Shown: piece after piece, positions 41,392-50,810 of the stretch
How positions within the stretch are numbered: position 1 is the stretch's first letter
Layout: each line of letters starts with the position of its first letter
Origin: Streptomyces sp. Y2F8-2
Lineage (GTDB): Bacteria > Actinomycetota > Actinomycetes > Streptomycetales > Streptomycetaceae
Reading direction: 5' to 3'
DNA: 64,000 bases
Assembly: GCF_014905555.1 (NCBI RefSeq)
Contig: NZ_BNGS01000004.1
Span: forward strand, 186,001-250,000
The notes under the pieces: model-generated
Told to the model about the DNA's origin: nothing
Databases searched by the model: none
Seen by the model: only the letters and a program-made list of their open reading frames with translations
Made by a program: the position numbers and the translations under genes

Positions 41392-43845
41392 GTGGGCAGT
41401 GAGGGCACTGCGGGACGCAGAACGAGAACGCTGCGCGCGGAACTTGCCCTCAAGACGCTCGCGGCGGACCTCGACCCGCGCGAGCGCCTGCGACGCGTGC
41501 TCGAGCAAGTGCTCGTCTTCACCGGAGCCACCCTCGCCGTCGTCTACAGCCCGGAGGACGGCGGCGACCAGCTGACCCTCACCGAGTCGGCCGGTGTGCC
41601 GCGCGCGCTGTACGGGCTGCGTGACGTCTACTCCCTCTCCGGCTCAGGCCCTGCCGCCGAGGTGCACCGCTCCGGGCAGGCCCGCTGGCTCACCCCCGAG
41701 GACATCGGTCGCTGCGCCGACGCGCGCCGGATGCCCGCCGGAGACTTCTCCCTGGCCGTCCTGCCGCTGCGCGGCGGGGGATGCCTGGCCGCCGTCAGCG
41801 ACGGCCCGGACGGCTTCGACACCGACGACCGCGCGTGTCTGGAGCTCTTCGCCGAGGCCGTCACCTGCCCGCCTCCGGGCGCGGCCGACACCGGTGGGCT
41901 GCCCGGCAGCTCCTTCACGCTCGACATGGACAGCGGCCGGGTGCAGGTCGACGACGAGATGCTGGGGCTGTTCGGCATCGACACCGGCGAGTTCGACGGC
42001 CGTGTGGAGACCCTGCTCGCCCGGACCGTTCCGGAGGACCTGCCCTCCGTGATGTCCGTCGTAGAGGCCGACCACATGTCCATCGGCGACCGCGAACTGG
42101 AGTTCCGCATCCTCCAGCCCTCCGGCGAGCCGAGGTGGCTGCGGCTGCGCGGACGCCTGCAGCCCGCCGGGGAGGGACACCCGGTCCGGCTCGTCGGCAC
42201 GGTCACCGACGCGTCCCAACTGCGCCCCGGCGTCAGCGACGTCACCCGTATCCAGCGGCTGGCTGCCGCCCTCGCCACCGCCGGCACCGTCCGAGACGTC
42301 AGCAGGGCCGTGGTCGCCGCCCTGCGGGGCCCTCTGCGGGCGGACCGCATCGCACTCGCCGAGCTGGAGTCCGACCGCCTCGTCGTCACCGTCCTGGACC
42401 CGCCCGAACCGGAGGCCTGGCCGGAGCTGTGGCGCACCGAGTGGCGCTCGGAGTGGCCGGACGCGCCCGTCCGCGCCATGCCGACCCTCGCCACGGCCCT
42501 CAGGGAAGGCCGCGCCGCGATCTGGCCCGCAGGCACCCCCCTGGAACCCGCGCTCGCCGAGGTCGGCCCCGGCGGTCTCGCCGTGCTGCCGCTGCCCGCC
42601 GGCGGGCGCATGGCGGGCGCCTGCCTCGTCGGCTGGGACAGCCCGCACGACTTCGGCCCCGACGAGCGCGCCCTGCTCACCGCCGTCGCCGGTCTCGCCG
42701 GGCAGGCGCTGATGCGCGCCCACGCCTTCGACGCCGAGCACGAGCTGATCGGCATGCTCCAGCGCGCCCTCCTGCCGCGTCGCCTGCCCGCGCTGCCCGG
42801 AGCCGTCGCCGTCGCACGCTACCTGCCCACCACCGCCGGTCTGGAGCTCGGCGGCGACTGGTACGACGTGATCCCGCTGCCCGACAACCACGTCGCCCTC
42901 GTCATCGGCGACGTCCAGGGCCACAGCGCCGGGGCGGCCACCCTGATGGGCCAGATGCGGACGGCGCTGCGCGCGTACGCGGCCGAGGGGCACCCCCCTG
43001 ACGTCGTCGTCTCGCACGCCAACCGGCTCCTCGTGGACATGGAGTCCGACCTCTTCGCGACCTGCTGCTACGTCGACGTCGACATGGAGCAGGGCACCGC
43101 CTGGTGCGTCCGCGCAGGGCACCTCCCGCCCCTGCTGCGCCAGCCGGACGGCAGCACCGAGATCACCGAGTCGGAGGGCGGACCGCCCCTCGGGGTCGTC
43201 ACCCAGGCCGACTACCCGATGAGCCCGCTCAGGCTGCAGCCCGGCACGGTCATCGCCCTCACCACGGACGGCCTGGTCGAGTCGGCCGAGGTCGACATCG
43301 AGGACGGCCTCGCGCGGATCGCCGGCGAGCTGTCCGCCGCCGACCCCGCGCACCTCGGACTCGTCGCGGACGCGCTGCTCGCCGAGGCCAACCGCAGCGA
43401 CGACGTGGCGCTGCTCCTCGTGCGCTACGACGGCATGGAGATGCTCCCGCTGCGTGAGAGCTGGACGGTGTGGCGCGTTCCCGAAGCGGTCCGGCACGCC
43501 CGCCGCTTCACCCGACGCACCCTGCGGTCCTGGGGCGTGCCGGAGGAGGCCGACACGGTGCTCCTCGTCGTCTCCGAACTCGTCACCAACGCCCTCGTCC
43601 ACACCGACGGCCAGGTCCGGCTCGACCTCACCCTGTCCAACCACCGGCTGCGTGTCGCGGTCGCCGACTCCTCTCCGCGCACGCCCGTCAAGCCGACCAG
43701 CATCGGCTGGGAGGCGACGGGCGGCCGTGGCATCCTGCTCGTCGAAGCCATGTCCGACACGTGGGGGACACTCCCGGTCAGCGGCGGCAAGCAGGTGTGG
43801 GCGGACATCGTCCTGGAGCACTCACCGGCCGACGCACAGACCTGA
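41392..43845 (+). CDS. GAF/PAS-domain SpoIIE-type PP2C phosphatase with HATPase domain
   Basis: The 817-residue protein appears to have a GAF domain (about 17-160), a PAS domain with LGLFGIDTGEFDG (about 177-273) and a second GAF domain (285-443). A SpoIIE-type PP2C phosphatase follows (about 453-677: LELGGDWYDVIPLPD, VIGDVQGHSAGAATLMGQ), then an RsbW-like HATPase (about 693-813: VSELVTNALVHT, GGRGILLVEAMSD). Such proteins act in anti-anti-sigma switching for stress sigma factors. The GTG at 41392 is the most reasonable start; an open frame continues upstream but overlaps the protease gene and is not coding. Ligands are unknown. Confidence 0.88.
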   Translation: MGSEGTAGRRTRTLRAELALKTLAADLDPRERLRRVLEQVLVFTGATLAVVYSPEDGGDQLTLTESAGVPRALYGLRDVYSLSGSGPAAEVHRSGQARWLTPEDIGRCADARRMPAGDFSLAVLPLRGGGCLAAVSDGPDGFDTDDRACLELFAEAVTCPPPGAADTGGLPGSSFTLDMDSGRVQVDDEMLGLFGIDTGEFDGRVETLLARTVPEDLPSVMSVVEADHMSIGDRELEFRILQPSGEPRWLRLRGRLQPAGEGHPVRLVGTVTDASQLRPGVSDVTRIQRLAAALATAGTVRDVSRAVVAALRGPLRADRIALAELESDRLVVTVLDPPEPEAWPELWRTEWRSEWPDAPVRAMPTLATALREGRAAIWPAGTPLEPALAEVGPGGLAVLPLPAGGRMAGACLVGWDSPHDFGPDERALLTAVAGLAGQALMRAHAFDAEHELIGMLQRALLPRRLPALPGAVAVARYLPTTAGLELGGDWYDVIPLPDNHVALVIGDVQGHSAGAATLMGQMRTALRAYAAEGHPPDVVVSHANRLLVDMESDLFATCCYVDVDMEQGTAWCVRAGHLPPLLRQPDGSTEITESEGGPPLGVVTQADYPMSPLRLQPGTVIALTTDGLVESAEVDIEDGLARIAGELSAADPAHLGLVADALLAEANRSDDVALLLVRYDGMEMLPLRESWTVWRVPEAVRHARRFTRRTLRSWGVPEEADTVLLVVSELVTNALVHTDGQVRLDLTLSNHRLRVAVADSSPRTPVKPTSIGWEATGGRGILLVEAMSDTWGTLPVSGGKQVWADIVLEHSPADAQT

Positions 43846-43866
43846 CCCGGATGACACCCTGGTGTC

Positions 43867-44385
43867 GTGCGTCTGCTCATGATGTCCGACACCCACCTCC
43901 CCAAGCGCGCGAAGGCACTGCCCGCGCCGCTGCTCGCCGAACTCCCGCGCGCCGACGTCGTGATCCACGCCGGCGACTGGGTGGACGTCGCGACGCTCGA
44001 CCTGCTGCAGAGCAGGTCCGCCCGGCTGATCGGCGTGTACGGCAACAACGACGGCCCGGCCCTGCGCGCCCGGCTCCCGGAAGTGGCCCGCGCCGACCTC
44101 GACGGCCTGCGCCTCGGCGTCGTCCACGAGACGGGATCCGCCCAGGGCCGGGAACGCCGCTGCGCCGACCGGTTCCCCGATCTCGACGTGCTGGTGTTCG
44201 GCCACAGCCACATCCCCTGGGACACCACCACGGACACCGGCCTGCGCCTGCTCAACCCCGGCTCCCCGACCGACCGCCGCCGCCAGCCCCACTGCACGTA
44301 CATGACGGCCAGCGTGACCGGCGGCGAACTGACGGACGTCCGGCTGCACCGGCTGCCCCCGCGCGGAAAACCAGTGGAGTCCTGA
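43867..44385 (+). CDS. YfcE/MJ0936-like metallophosphoesterase
   Basis: The 172-residue calcineurin-like phosphoesterase starts MSDTHLPK (first metal ligands). It continues with VVIHAGDWVD, VYGNNDGPALR, VVHETG (reading VHETG where many have HGH) and VFGHSHIPW, then LLNPGSPTDRRR. The GNND and GHSH motifs give a binuclear metal site. The third usual motif GHG is changed to HETG, an oddity. GTG start 21 bases after the phosphatase stop, so it may be co-transcribed. The substrate is unknown; family members hydrolyse phosphodiesters. Confidence 0.83.
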   Translation: MRLLMMSDTHLPKRAKALPAPLLAELPRADVVIHAGDWVDVATLDLLQSRSARLIGVYGNNDGPALRARLPEVARADLDGLRLGVVHETGSAQGRERRCADRFPDLDVLVFGHSHIPWDTTTDTGLRLLNPGSPTDRRRQPHCTYMTASVTGGELTDVRLHRLPPRGKPVES

Positions 44386-44410
44386 CAGCCCGTTTGGGTG
44401 AGATGGGCCG

Positions 44411-45325
44411 GTGCTGATCGATACCGACCTCGTACGCCGTCTGCTGGCGGCCCAGTTCCCGCAGTGGGCCCACCTCCCGATCACCCCCGTCCCGGCCTCA
44501 GGCATGGACAACGCGACGTTCCGCCTCGGTGAGGAGCTGTCCGTACGCCTCCCGCGCTACCCGCACTGGGCCGGTCAGGTCGAGCGGGAGCAGACCTGGC
44601 TGCCCCGGCTCGCGCCCCATCTGCCGCTGCCCGTCAGCGAACCCGTCGCCAGAGGAGAGCCCGGCGAGGGGTACCCCCACCCGTGGTCCCTCTACCGCTG
44701 GCTGGACGGCGAGACGGCCACCCCGGAAGGCCTCGCCGACCCCCGCCGCACCGCGCTCGAACTGGCGGCGTTCCTGACCGCGCTTCAGGCGATCGACCCG
44801 ACGGGCGGTCCCACTCCCGAGCAGAGCAACGCCTTCCGGGGCGTGCCGATGGGCGACGAGCGGGACTCGCTCGCGTCCGAGGCACGGGTGCGGCCCAAGA
44901 TCGAGGCGCTCGAGCGGTCCGGTCTGATCGACGCCGACGCGGTGACGGAGGTCTGGGAGGCGGCCCTCGCCGCACCCGCCTGGCACCGGCCGCCCGTCTG
45001 GGTCCACGGCGACCTCGCCGTCGGCAACCTCCTCGCCGTGGACGGCCGGCTGAGCGCGGTCATCGACTTCGGCACCCTCGCCGTGGGCGACCCGGCGGTC
45101 GACCTGCTCGCCGCCTGGAAGTTCCTGCCGGACGAGGTGCGCGGCGACTTCCGCAAGGCGCTCGACGTGGATGACGCCACCTGGGCCCGTGGCCGGGGCT
45201 GGGCCCTCGCGGGCTCCCTGCCGGTGCCGGACGACCCCTACTTCCGGCAGAACCCGGCCAGGGTGCGCACCGCCCTGCACCATCTGGAGCAGCTCATCGC
45301 CGACCACAGGAGTGAGCGCGCCTGA
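44411..45325 (+). CDS. APH-fold phosphotransferase
   Basis: The 304-residue protein has the APH-type kinase fold: VERE ATP-binding-lobe segment (AGQVEREQTWLPRLAPHL), catalytic loop VWVHGDLAVGNLLAV and the metal-binding SAVIDFGTLAVGDPAVDL. This is a family-typical streptomycete enzyme of the CHK/aminoglycoside phosphotransferase group. A drug substrate is possible given the ribosomal protection gene 136 bases downstream, but not shown. GTG start at 44411, 25 bases after the metallophosphoesterase stop. Confidence 0.82.
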   Translation: MLIDTDLVRRLLAAQFPQWAHLPITPVPASGMDNATFRLGEELSVRLPRYPHWAGQVEREQTWLPRLAPHLPLPVSEPVARGEPGEGYPHPWSLYRWLDGETATPEGLADPRRTALELAAFLTALQAIDPTGGPTPEQSNAFRGVPMGDERDSLASEARVRPKIEALERSGLIDADAVTEVWEAALAAPAWHRPPVWVHGDLAVGNLLAVDGRLSAVIDFGTLAVGDPAVDLLAAWKFLPDEVRGDFRKALDVDDATWARGRGWALAGSLPVPDDPYFRQNPARVRTALHHLEQLIADHRSERA

Positions 45326-45397
45326 AAATCCGTTGCCGTCACCGCCGCGGTCCTGCTGGACTGCACGGGACAGAGACGTCGAAACCAAGGAGCCCCC

Positions 45398-45508
45398 ATG
45401 CGCGCAGCGTTCATGTCCACCCAGCAAGGAACCAGCACCCTCCCTAAGGACATGACGCTCTGTGCCCACGCTGAACCTGGGAATCCTCGCGCACGTAGAC
45501 GCGGGTAA
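45398..45508 (+). CDS. candidate leader ORF overlapping the ribosomal-protection gene start
   Basis: A 36-codon frame begins at an ATG with AAGGAG six bases upstream and runs past the GTG of the next gene in a different frame, ending at a TAA 47 bases inside it. The peptide starts MRAAFMSTQQGTSTLP and ends in an Arg-rich stretch. Ribosomal-protection genes such as tet(M) are controlled by translated leaders, so a role in coupling or attenuation is plausible. It could also be a chance frame; the ribosome-binding site is the main support. Confidence 0.4.
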   Translation: MRAAFMSTQQGTSTLPKDMTLCAHAEPGNPRARRRG

Positions 45509-47474
45509 GACAAGCCTCACCGAGCGGCTGCTGCACGCCGCCGGAGTGATCGACGAGATCGGCAGCGTCGACGACGGCAGCACCCAGACCGACACCCTCG
45601 CGCTGGAGAGACAGCGCGGCATCACCATCAAGTCCGCCGTGGTCTCGTTCACGCTCGACGACGTCACCGTCAACCTGATCGACACCCCCGGCCACCCCGA
45701 CTTCATCGCCGAGGTCGAGCGGGTGCTGGGTGTGCTCGACGGCGCGGTGCTCGTCGTCTCCGCGGTGGAGGGCGTCCAGGCCCAGACACGCATCCTGATG
45801 CGCACCCTGCGACGGCTGCGGATCCCCACCCTCGTCTTCGTCAACAAGATCGACCGCGGCGGCGCGCAGGACGGCCGGACCCTCACCGCCCTGGCCGAGC
45901 GCCTCACCCCGTCGGTGGTCCCGATGGGACGGCCCTACGGACTCGGCACACGCGACGCGCACGTGGTGCCGTACGACACCCACGACACCGCGTTCACCGC
46001 ACGGCTGCTCGACGTCCTCGCCGAGCACGACGAGGGGCTGCTGGCCGCGTACGTCGAGGACGCGGTCTCCTACGAAGGGCTGCGCCGCGCCCTCGTGGAG
46101 CAGACCCGGCGGGCACTGGTACACCCCGTGTTCTTCGGCTCGGCGATCACGGGAGCGGGTGTGGGCGAGCTGATCGGCGGTCTCACGGAACTGCTGCCGG
46201 CCGTCGAGGGCGACACCGAGGGGCCTGCCTCCGGCACCGTCTTCAAGGTCGAGCGGGGACCGGCGGGGGAGAAGATCGCCTACGCGCGGGTGTTCTCCGG
46301 GACCCTGCGGACCCGTGACCGGCTGGTCTTCCGGGACGGACGAGAGGGCAAGGTCACCGCGATCAGCGTCTTCGACCGGGGCGGAGCGGACCGCGTGGCA
46401 TCGGTGACGGCGGGCCGCATCGGCAAGTTGTGGGGCCTGACCGACGTCCGTATCGGCGACACCTTCGGCGAGGCGCCGCGCGCGGAGCCGCCGGGGCACC
46501 ACTTCTCGCCGCCCACCCTGGAGACCGTCGTCGTCCCCGCCCGCCCGCGCGACAGGGGAGCGCTGCACCTCGCGCTCACCCAGCTCGCCGAACAGGACCC
46601 GCTCATCGCGCTGCGGCAGGACGAGCTCCGCCAGGAGATCTCCGTCTCGCTGTACGGCGAGGTCCAGAAGGAGGTCATCCAGGCGACCCTCGCCGAGGAG
46701 TACGGACTTGCGGTCACCTTCCGCGAGACGACGCCGCTGTGTGTCGAACGGCCTGTCGGCACGGGCGCGGCGGTCGAGTTCAACAAGAAGGATCCCAACC
46801 CCTTCCTGGCCACCGTGGGTCTGCGTATCGACCCCGCCCCGGTCGGCTCGGGCGTCACGTTCCGTCTGGAGGTGGAGCTCGGTTCGATGCCGTACGCCTT
46901 CTTCAAGGCGGTGGAGGACACGGTGAACGAGACCCTGAGGCAGGGCCTGCACGGCTGGCAGGTGACCGACTGCACGGTCACCATGACGCACTCGGGCTAC
47001 TCCGCGCGGCAGAGCCACGCCCACCAGGGCTTCGACAAGAGCATGTCGAGCACGGGTGCGGACTTCCGGGGCCTGACCCCGCTGGTCGTGATGACCGCGC
47101 TCAGTCGGGCGGGCACCCGGGTGTACGAGCCGATGCACCGCTTCCGGATCGAGGCCCCGGCGGACACGCTCGGCGCGCTGCTGCCGGCTCTCACCCGGTT
47201 GCGCGCGGCCCCGGGGACCACCTCACTGCGCGGGCGTGCCTGTGTTCTCGAGGGCCGGGTGCCGGCCGCCCAGGTGCACGAACTTGAGCAGACGCTGCCG
47301 GGGCTGACCCGCGGCGAGGGCGAGCTGGAGTCCGCGTTCGACGACTACGCCCCGGTGACCGGTGGCGCGGTACCGAGCCGCCCGCGCACCGACAACAACC
47401 CGCTCGACCGGGAGGAGTACCTGCTGCGGGTGATGCGGAGGGTGCCGGGGCGAGCGGCGGGGGTGCCGTCATGA
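45462..47474 (+). CDS. OtrA/TetM-type ribosomal protection GTPase (EF-G-like)
   Basis: The 670-residue translational GTPase has the G motifs GILAHVDAGKTSLTE (residues 7-21), DTPGHPDF, and VNKID, followed by EF-G domains II-V. Length and domain order match tetracycline ribosomal protection proteins, which displace the drug from the 30S subunit. In domain IV the region equivalent to the TetM YSPVST loop is longer (SGYSARQSHAHQGFDKSMSS), as I recall for the actinomycete OtrA type. GTG at 45462. Whether it confers resistance or is a housekeeping paralogue is not decidable from sequence. Confidence 0.87.
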   Translation: MPTLNLGILAHVDAGKTSLTERLLHAAGVIDEIGSVDDGSTQTDTLALERQRGITIKSAVVSFTLDDVTVNLIDTPGHPDFIAEVERVLGVLDGAVLVVSAVEGVQAQTRILMRTLRRLRIPTLVFVNKIDRGGAQDGRTLTALAERLTPSVVPMGRPYGLGTRDAHVVPYDTHDTAFTARLLDVLAEHDEGLLAAYVEDAVSYEGLRRALVEQTRRALVHPVFFGSAITGAGVGELIGGLTELLPAVEGDTEGPASGTVFKVERGPAGEKIAYARVFSGTLRTRDRLVFRDGREGKVTAISVFDRGGADRVASVTAGRIGKLWGLTDVRIGDTFGEAPRAEPPGHHFSPPTLETVVVPARPRDRGALHLALTQLAEQDPLIALRQDELRQEISVSLYGEVQKEVIQATLAEEYGLAVTFRETTPLCVERPVGTGAAVEFNKKDPNPFLATVGLRIDPAPVGSGVTFRLEVELGSMPYAFFKAVEDTVNETLRQGLHGWQVTDCTVTMTHSGYSARQSHAHQGFDKSMSSTGADFRGLTPLVVMTALSRAGTRVYEPMHRFRIEAPADTLGALLPALTRLRAAPGTTSLRGRACVLEGRVPAAQVHELEQTLPGLTRGEGELESAFDDYAPVTGGAVPSRPRTDNNPLDREEYLLRVMRRVPGRAAGVPS

Positions 47475-47507
47475 GACGCGACGAACGCACCGGAGGGCGC
47501 ACGGGTG

Positions 47508-47538
47508 TTGACATAGGCGGTAAATCGCCCTGAGTGTA
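47508..47538 (+). promoter_or_regulatory. candidate promoter of the GH5 gene
   Basis: A perfect TTGACA -35 hexamer is at 47508-47513. A possible -10, GAGTGT, is 18 bases on at 47532-47537; TGTAAT at 47535-47540 is nearer the consensus, but 21 bases away. Transcription would begin close to the translation start, suggesting little or no leader. Confidence 0.45.
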
Positions 47539-49413
47539 ATGTACATGGCAAAGTTACGTGTGCGTCTGTGCGGCGTTCTCGTGGCTCTCACCGGCCTCCT
47601 GGCGGCCCCGGGCGCACGGCCCGCGGCCGCCGACTCCCTTCCCGACTCCCTCTGGTTCGACGCCCAGGCGTCCGCCACCCTCACCGTCCAGGGCGGCCGC
47701 CTCACCGACGGCCTCGGCCGCGAGGTCGTGCTGCGCGGCTACAACGTCTCCGGCGAGACCAAGCTGGAGGAGAACAGCGGACTGCCGTTCGCCTCCGTCG
47801 TCGACGCCCGGAAGTCGGCGACCGCCCTGCGCACCCTCGGCGGCGGCAACACGGTCCGCTTCCTGCTCTCCTGGGCCCACGCCGAGCCGGTGCGCGGCCA
47901 GGTCGACACGGCCTACCTGGCCGCCGTCACCGACCAGATGCGCGCGTTCCTCGACGCCGGTATCCGTGTCTACCCCGATTTTCATCAGGACCTCTACTCC
48001 CGTCACCTCTTCAACCAGGGCAGTTGGTACACCGGCGACGGCGCGCCCAAGTGGGCGGTGGATGCCGGGAACTACCCCGCCGAGTCCTGCGGGATCTGCC
48101 TGTTCTGGGGTCAGAACATCACCCAGAACCAGGCGGTGACGAAGGCGTCGTACGACTTCTGGCACAACGCGAACGGGGTGCAGGACGCCTTCCTCGCCAC
48201 CGCGCAGAAGACGATGACGTACATCCAGCAGCACCTGGCCGAGGACGAGTTCGTGCGAGTCGTCGGGTTCGACCCCTTCAACGAGCCCTATGCGGGCACC
48301 TACGACGGCGGGCAGAGCAGCCGCACCTGGGAACGGGACGTGCTCTGGCCGTTCTACGCGAGGTTCCGCGCGCGAATGGACGCGGCAGGCTGGCGGGACA
48401 AGCCCGCCCTCGTGGAGCCCAACCTCTTCTGGAACGCCAACATAGCCGGCCAGAAGCAGGAGGGCGGACTCCTCGACGCCGGCACGATCGGCCCCCGGTA
48501 CGTCTTCAACACCCACTTCTACGACCAGAAGGCCATCTCCGGCATCCTCATGTGGGGCAAGGCGGGCGACGGGCAGTACGCGACGGACTTCGGCACGGTG
48601 CGCGACCGGGCCGGCGCCCTGGGCACGTCCGCGATCGTCAGCGAGTTCGGCCACCTGCTGTCCGGCTCGGTCGCCGACAAGGCGCCGACCGTGCTGAAGG
48701 CGATGTACCAGGCGCTCGACTCCCGTGTGAAGGGCGCGAGGTGGTGGTCGGACCCGGCGGACTCCGGCCCGGTGCTCTCCGGCACGCAGTGGCAGTGGGA
48801 CCTCTACAACGGCCGCCACCACGAGCTGATGAACGGCAACCCCGACAAGGTCCTCACCTCCGGTGACGCCTGGAACGACGAGGACCTCTCCGCCGTCGCC
48901 CTCGACGGCTCGGGCACCCCGGTGCTGCGCCAGGACGCCCGGTTGCTGGACCGGCTCTACCCGAGCGCGACCGCCGGTACGACGGTGGCCTTCACCTACG
49001 AGGACCGCTCCCGGGACGGCTCGACGACCCTGACCTGGAACCCGGTGCCGAGCTCGCTGCCGAACGTGGCGCGGCTGGTGGGCTCGGGGCAGTACGGCCT
49101 GCTGGTGTGGCGCTCGAACGGATCGGCGGCGCCCACGGAACTGCACCTGCCGGCCTCCTTCCCGGCCGCGTCCACCACCGTGGTGTCCGACCTCGGCGCC
49201 ACCGCGGGGCTGCCCGCCTACACCAGGTCGACCCCGGTCGCCGTGGCGAACGAGGCGGGCGGCACGGGCAGCAAACGGCTCCTGCTGACCGCCTCCGACA
49301 CGGGTGCCGTGCACTACGCGCTGGTCACGAACGGGGCCACGGCTCCGTCCGCGTCCCTGTTGAGCGCGGCGCGGACGGAGCTCGCGGCGTGGGCGGCGAA
49401 GGAGTTCAGCTAG
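47539..49413 (+). CDS. secreted glycoside hydrolase family 5 (endoglycoceramidase-like)
   Basis: The 624-residue protein begins with a signal peptide ending GARPAAA. The GH5 TIM barrel follows (LRGYNVSGETKLEENSGLPF, GGNTVRFLLSWAHAEPVRG, YPDFHQDLYSRHLF). The acid/base Glu is in FDPFNEPYAG (about 248) and the nucleophile Glu in IVSEFGHLLSG (about 368). A C-terminal beta-sandwich (from about 480) is common in endoglycoceramidases. It would act outside the cell on glycolipids or beta-glucosidic glycans. ATG at 47539 or 47545 (the latter probably leaderless). Overlaps the convergent gene by 8 bases. Confidence 0.87.
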   Translation: MYMAKLRVRLCGVLVALTGLLAAPGARPAAADSLPDSLWFDAQASATLTVQGGRLTDGLGREVVLRGYNVSGETKLEENSGLPFASVVDARKSATALRTLGGGNTVRFLLSWAHAEPVRGQVDTAYLAAVTDQMRAFLDAGIRVYPDFHQDLYSRHLFNQGSWYTGDGAPKWAVDAGNYPAESCGICLFWGQNITQNQAVTKASYDFWHNANGVQDAFLATAQKTMTYIQQHLAEDEFVRVVGFDPFNEPYAGTYDGGQSSRTWERDVLWPFYARFRARMDAAGWRDKPALVEPNLFWNANIAGQKQEGGLLDAGTIGPRYVFNTHFYDQKAISGILMWGKAGDGQYATDFGTVRDRAGALGTSAIVSEFGHLLSGSVADKAPTVLKAMYQALDSRVKGARWWSDPADSGPVLSGTQWQWDLYNGRHHELMNGNPDKVLTSGDAWNDEDLSAVALDGSGTPVLRQDARLLDRLYPSATAGTTVAFTYEDRSRDGSTTLTWNPVPSSLPNVARLVGSGQYGLLVWRSNGSAAPTELHLPASFPAASTTVVSDLGATAGLPAYTRSTPVAVANEAGGTGSKRLLLTASDTGAVHYALVTNGATAPSASLLSAARTELAAWAAKEFS

Positions 49414-50656
49414 CGGACGGGCCGGTCCAGTCGGCGGGGACGTGCGCGAGGCGCACCCGCTGCGGGTGGTCTCCGACCGGGACGGAGACCACCTTCTGGC
49501 CCGTCGCGAAGTCGATCGCGGTGACCTGGTCGGCGCCGCTCTCCGAGATGATGCAGTCCTTGCCGTCACCGCTCACCGTGGCCCAGTAGGGCTTGGAGGC
49601 GGTGACGAGCGGGCCCTCCTGGAGGGTGGCGCGGTCCACCACGGTCGCGTAGTCGTCCATCGTGCCCGCGACGCACAGCTTGGTGCCCGCCGGGTTCATC
49701 GAAATGCCGTGGTGGCGGGAGTCGTTGACCCAGGTCGTACGGTCCTCGCTGGTCGCCGGGTTCTTCGGCAGGGTCCTCACCCGGGTGATCCTGTCGGTGG
49801 CGACGTCGTACTCCAGGAAGCCGTTGAAGAACGACACCTGGAAGTAGAGCTTCGACTCGTCGGGGGTGAAGACGGCGGGCCGGACCGCGTCGGAGAAGTT
49901 CTTGAGCCCGATCGCGTCCAGCCGGTCGCGCATGTCGATGATCTTCACCTGTTTGAAGGTGGTGGCGTCCACGACCGTGATGTGTCGGTCGCCCTTCGTC
50001 CAGTCCAGGGACGGGTCGTCGAGCGAGGTGTTGACGTCGCCGATCGCCATGTTCCAGATGTACTTGCCGTCCTTGGTGAAGATGTTCTCGTGCGGCTTGT
50101 CACCGGTGGTGAACTCGCCCAGCTCCTTACCGGTGTCGATGTCGAGCACCTGCACCTTGTTGGCGGTGGAGGCGGAGACGGCGACCCGTGTGCCGTCGGG
50201 GGAGACCGCCATGTGGTCGGCTCGGTAACCCGCCACGGGGAACCGCCAGTTGATCTTCCCGGTGGCGAGGTCGATGGAGACGACGTCCGCGAAGCTCGGC
50301 CGGGAGACGACCATCGACCTGCCGTCGGGCGTGGAGTACATGTCGTCCACGAACTGGTCGTGGCCCTCGCCGACGCTGTTGCGGATGGCCATGAAGTAGA
50401 TCCACTTGATGGGATCGGCGTTGATCTCCTTCAGGCGCGCCTCCTTGTCGGGGATCACGTTGATGCGGCCGATCCTCGCGAAGTCGCCGCTGGACTTGAT
50501 GACATCGGCGGTGCCGTCCCAGTTGTTGCCCACGAACATCACCTCGCGCAGCGCGGCGGAGGAGTCCTGCGCGGCGGCGGCCGTCGCGGTGCCGCCCGTG
50601 GTCAGGGCGAGAGCGGCGGCCAAGGAGAAGAGGTGCCGGGATCTGAGAACAGGCAT
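49406..50656 (-). CDS. secreted beta-propeller (YncE-like) protein
   Basis: The 416-residue protein has a signal peptide (LFSLAAALALTTGGTATAAAA), then repeated blades such as SRPSFADVVSIDLATGKINW, AVSPDGTRVAVSASTANKVQVLD (written here without flanks) and HHGISMNPAGTKLCVAG. The pattern SPDGTRVAV...KVQVLDIDTG is typical of YVTN/YncE-type 7-bladed propellers. No catalytic motif is evident. The ATG at 50656 has AGGGACC upstream; an earlier in-frame start would disrupt the signal peptide. Divergent from a TetR gene with a dyad at 50710-50725 in between. Confidence 0.83.
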   Translation of the reverse strand: MPVLRSRHLFSLAAALALTTGGTATAAAAQDSSAALREVMFVGNNWDGTADVIKSSGDFARIGRINVIPDKEARLKEINADPIKWIYFMAIRNSVGEGHDQFVDDMYSTPDGRSMVVSRPSFADVVSIDLATGKINWRFPVAGYRADHMAVSPDGTRVAVSASTANKVQVLDIDTGKELGEFTTGDKPHENIFTKDGKYIWNMAIGDVNTSLDDPSLDWTKGDRHITVVDATTFKQVKIIDMRDRLDAIGLKNFSDAVRPAVFTPDESKLYFQVSFFNGFLEYDVATDRITRVRTLPKNPATSEDRTTWVNDSRHHGISMNPAGTKLCVAGTMDDYATVVDRATLQEGPLVTASKPYWATVSGDGKDCIISESGADQVTAIDFATGQKVVSVPVGDHPQRVRLAHVPADWTGPSAS

Positions 50657-50709
50657 GGTGGGGTCCCTGTCTTGGGGCGGAAGTCTGAACACGCTTGGGT
50701 TCAAAGTGA

Positions 50710-50725
50710 CTTACTGGAAAGTAAG
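50710..50725. promoter_or_regulatory. candidate TetR operator
   Basis: CTTACT-GGAA-AGTAAG is a perfect 6-bp inverted repeat with a 4-base spacer, in an AT-rich stretch between the beta-propeller gene and the divergent TetR gene. It lies 54 bases from the former and 86 from the latter. Confidence 0.65.
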
Positions 50726-50810
50726 GAAGGGGCGACCCTCTTCACAAGACTCCGCGCACGACAAAATTGAGCGACAGGCGAACGGATCATCGAACGGTGA
50801 GGGGGAGCGG

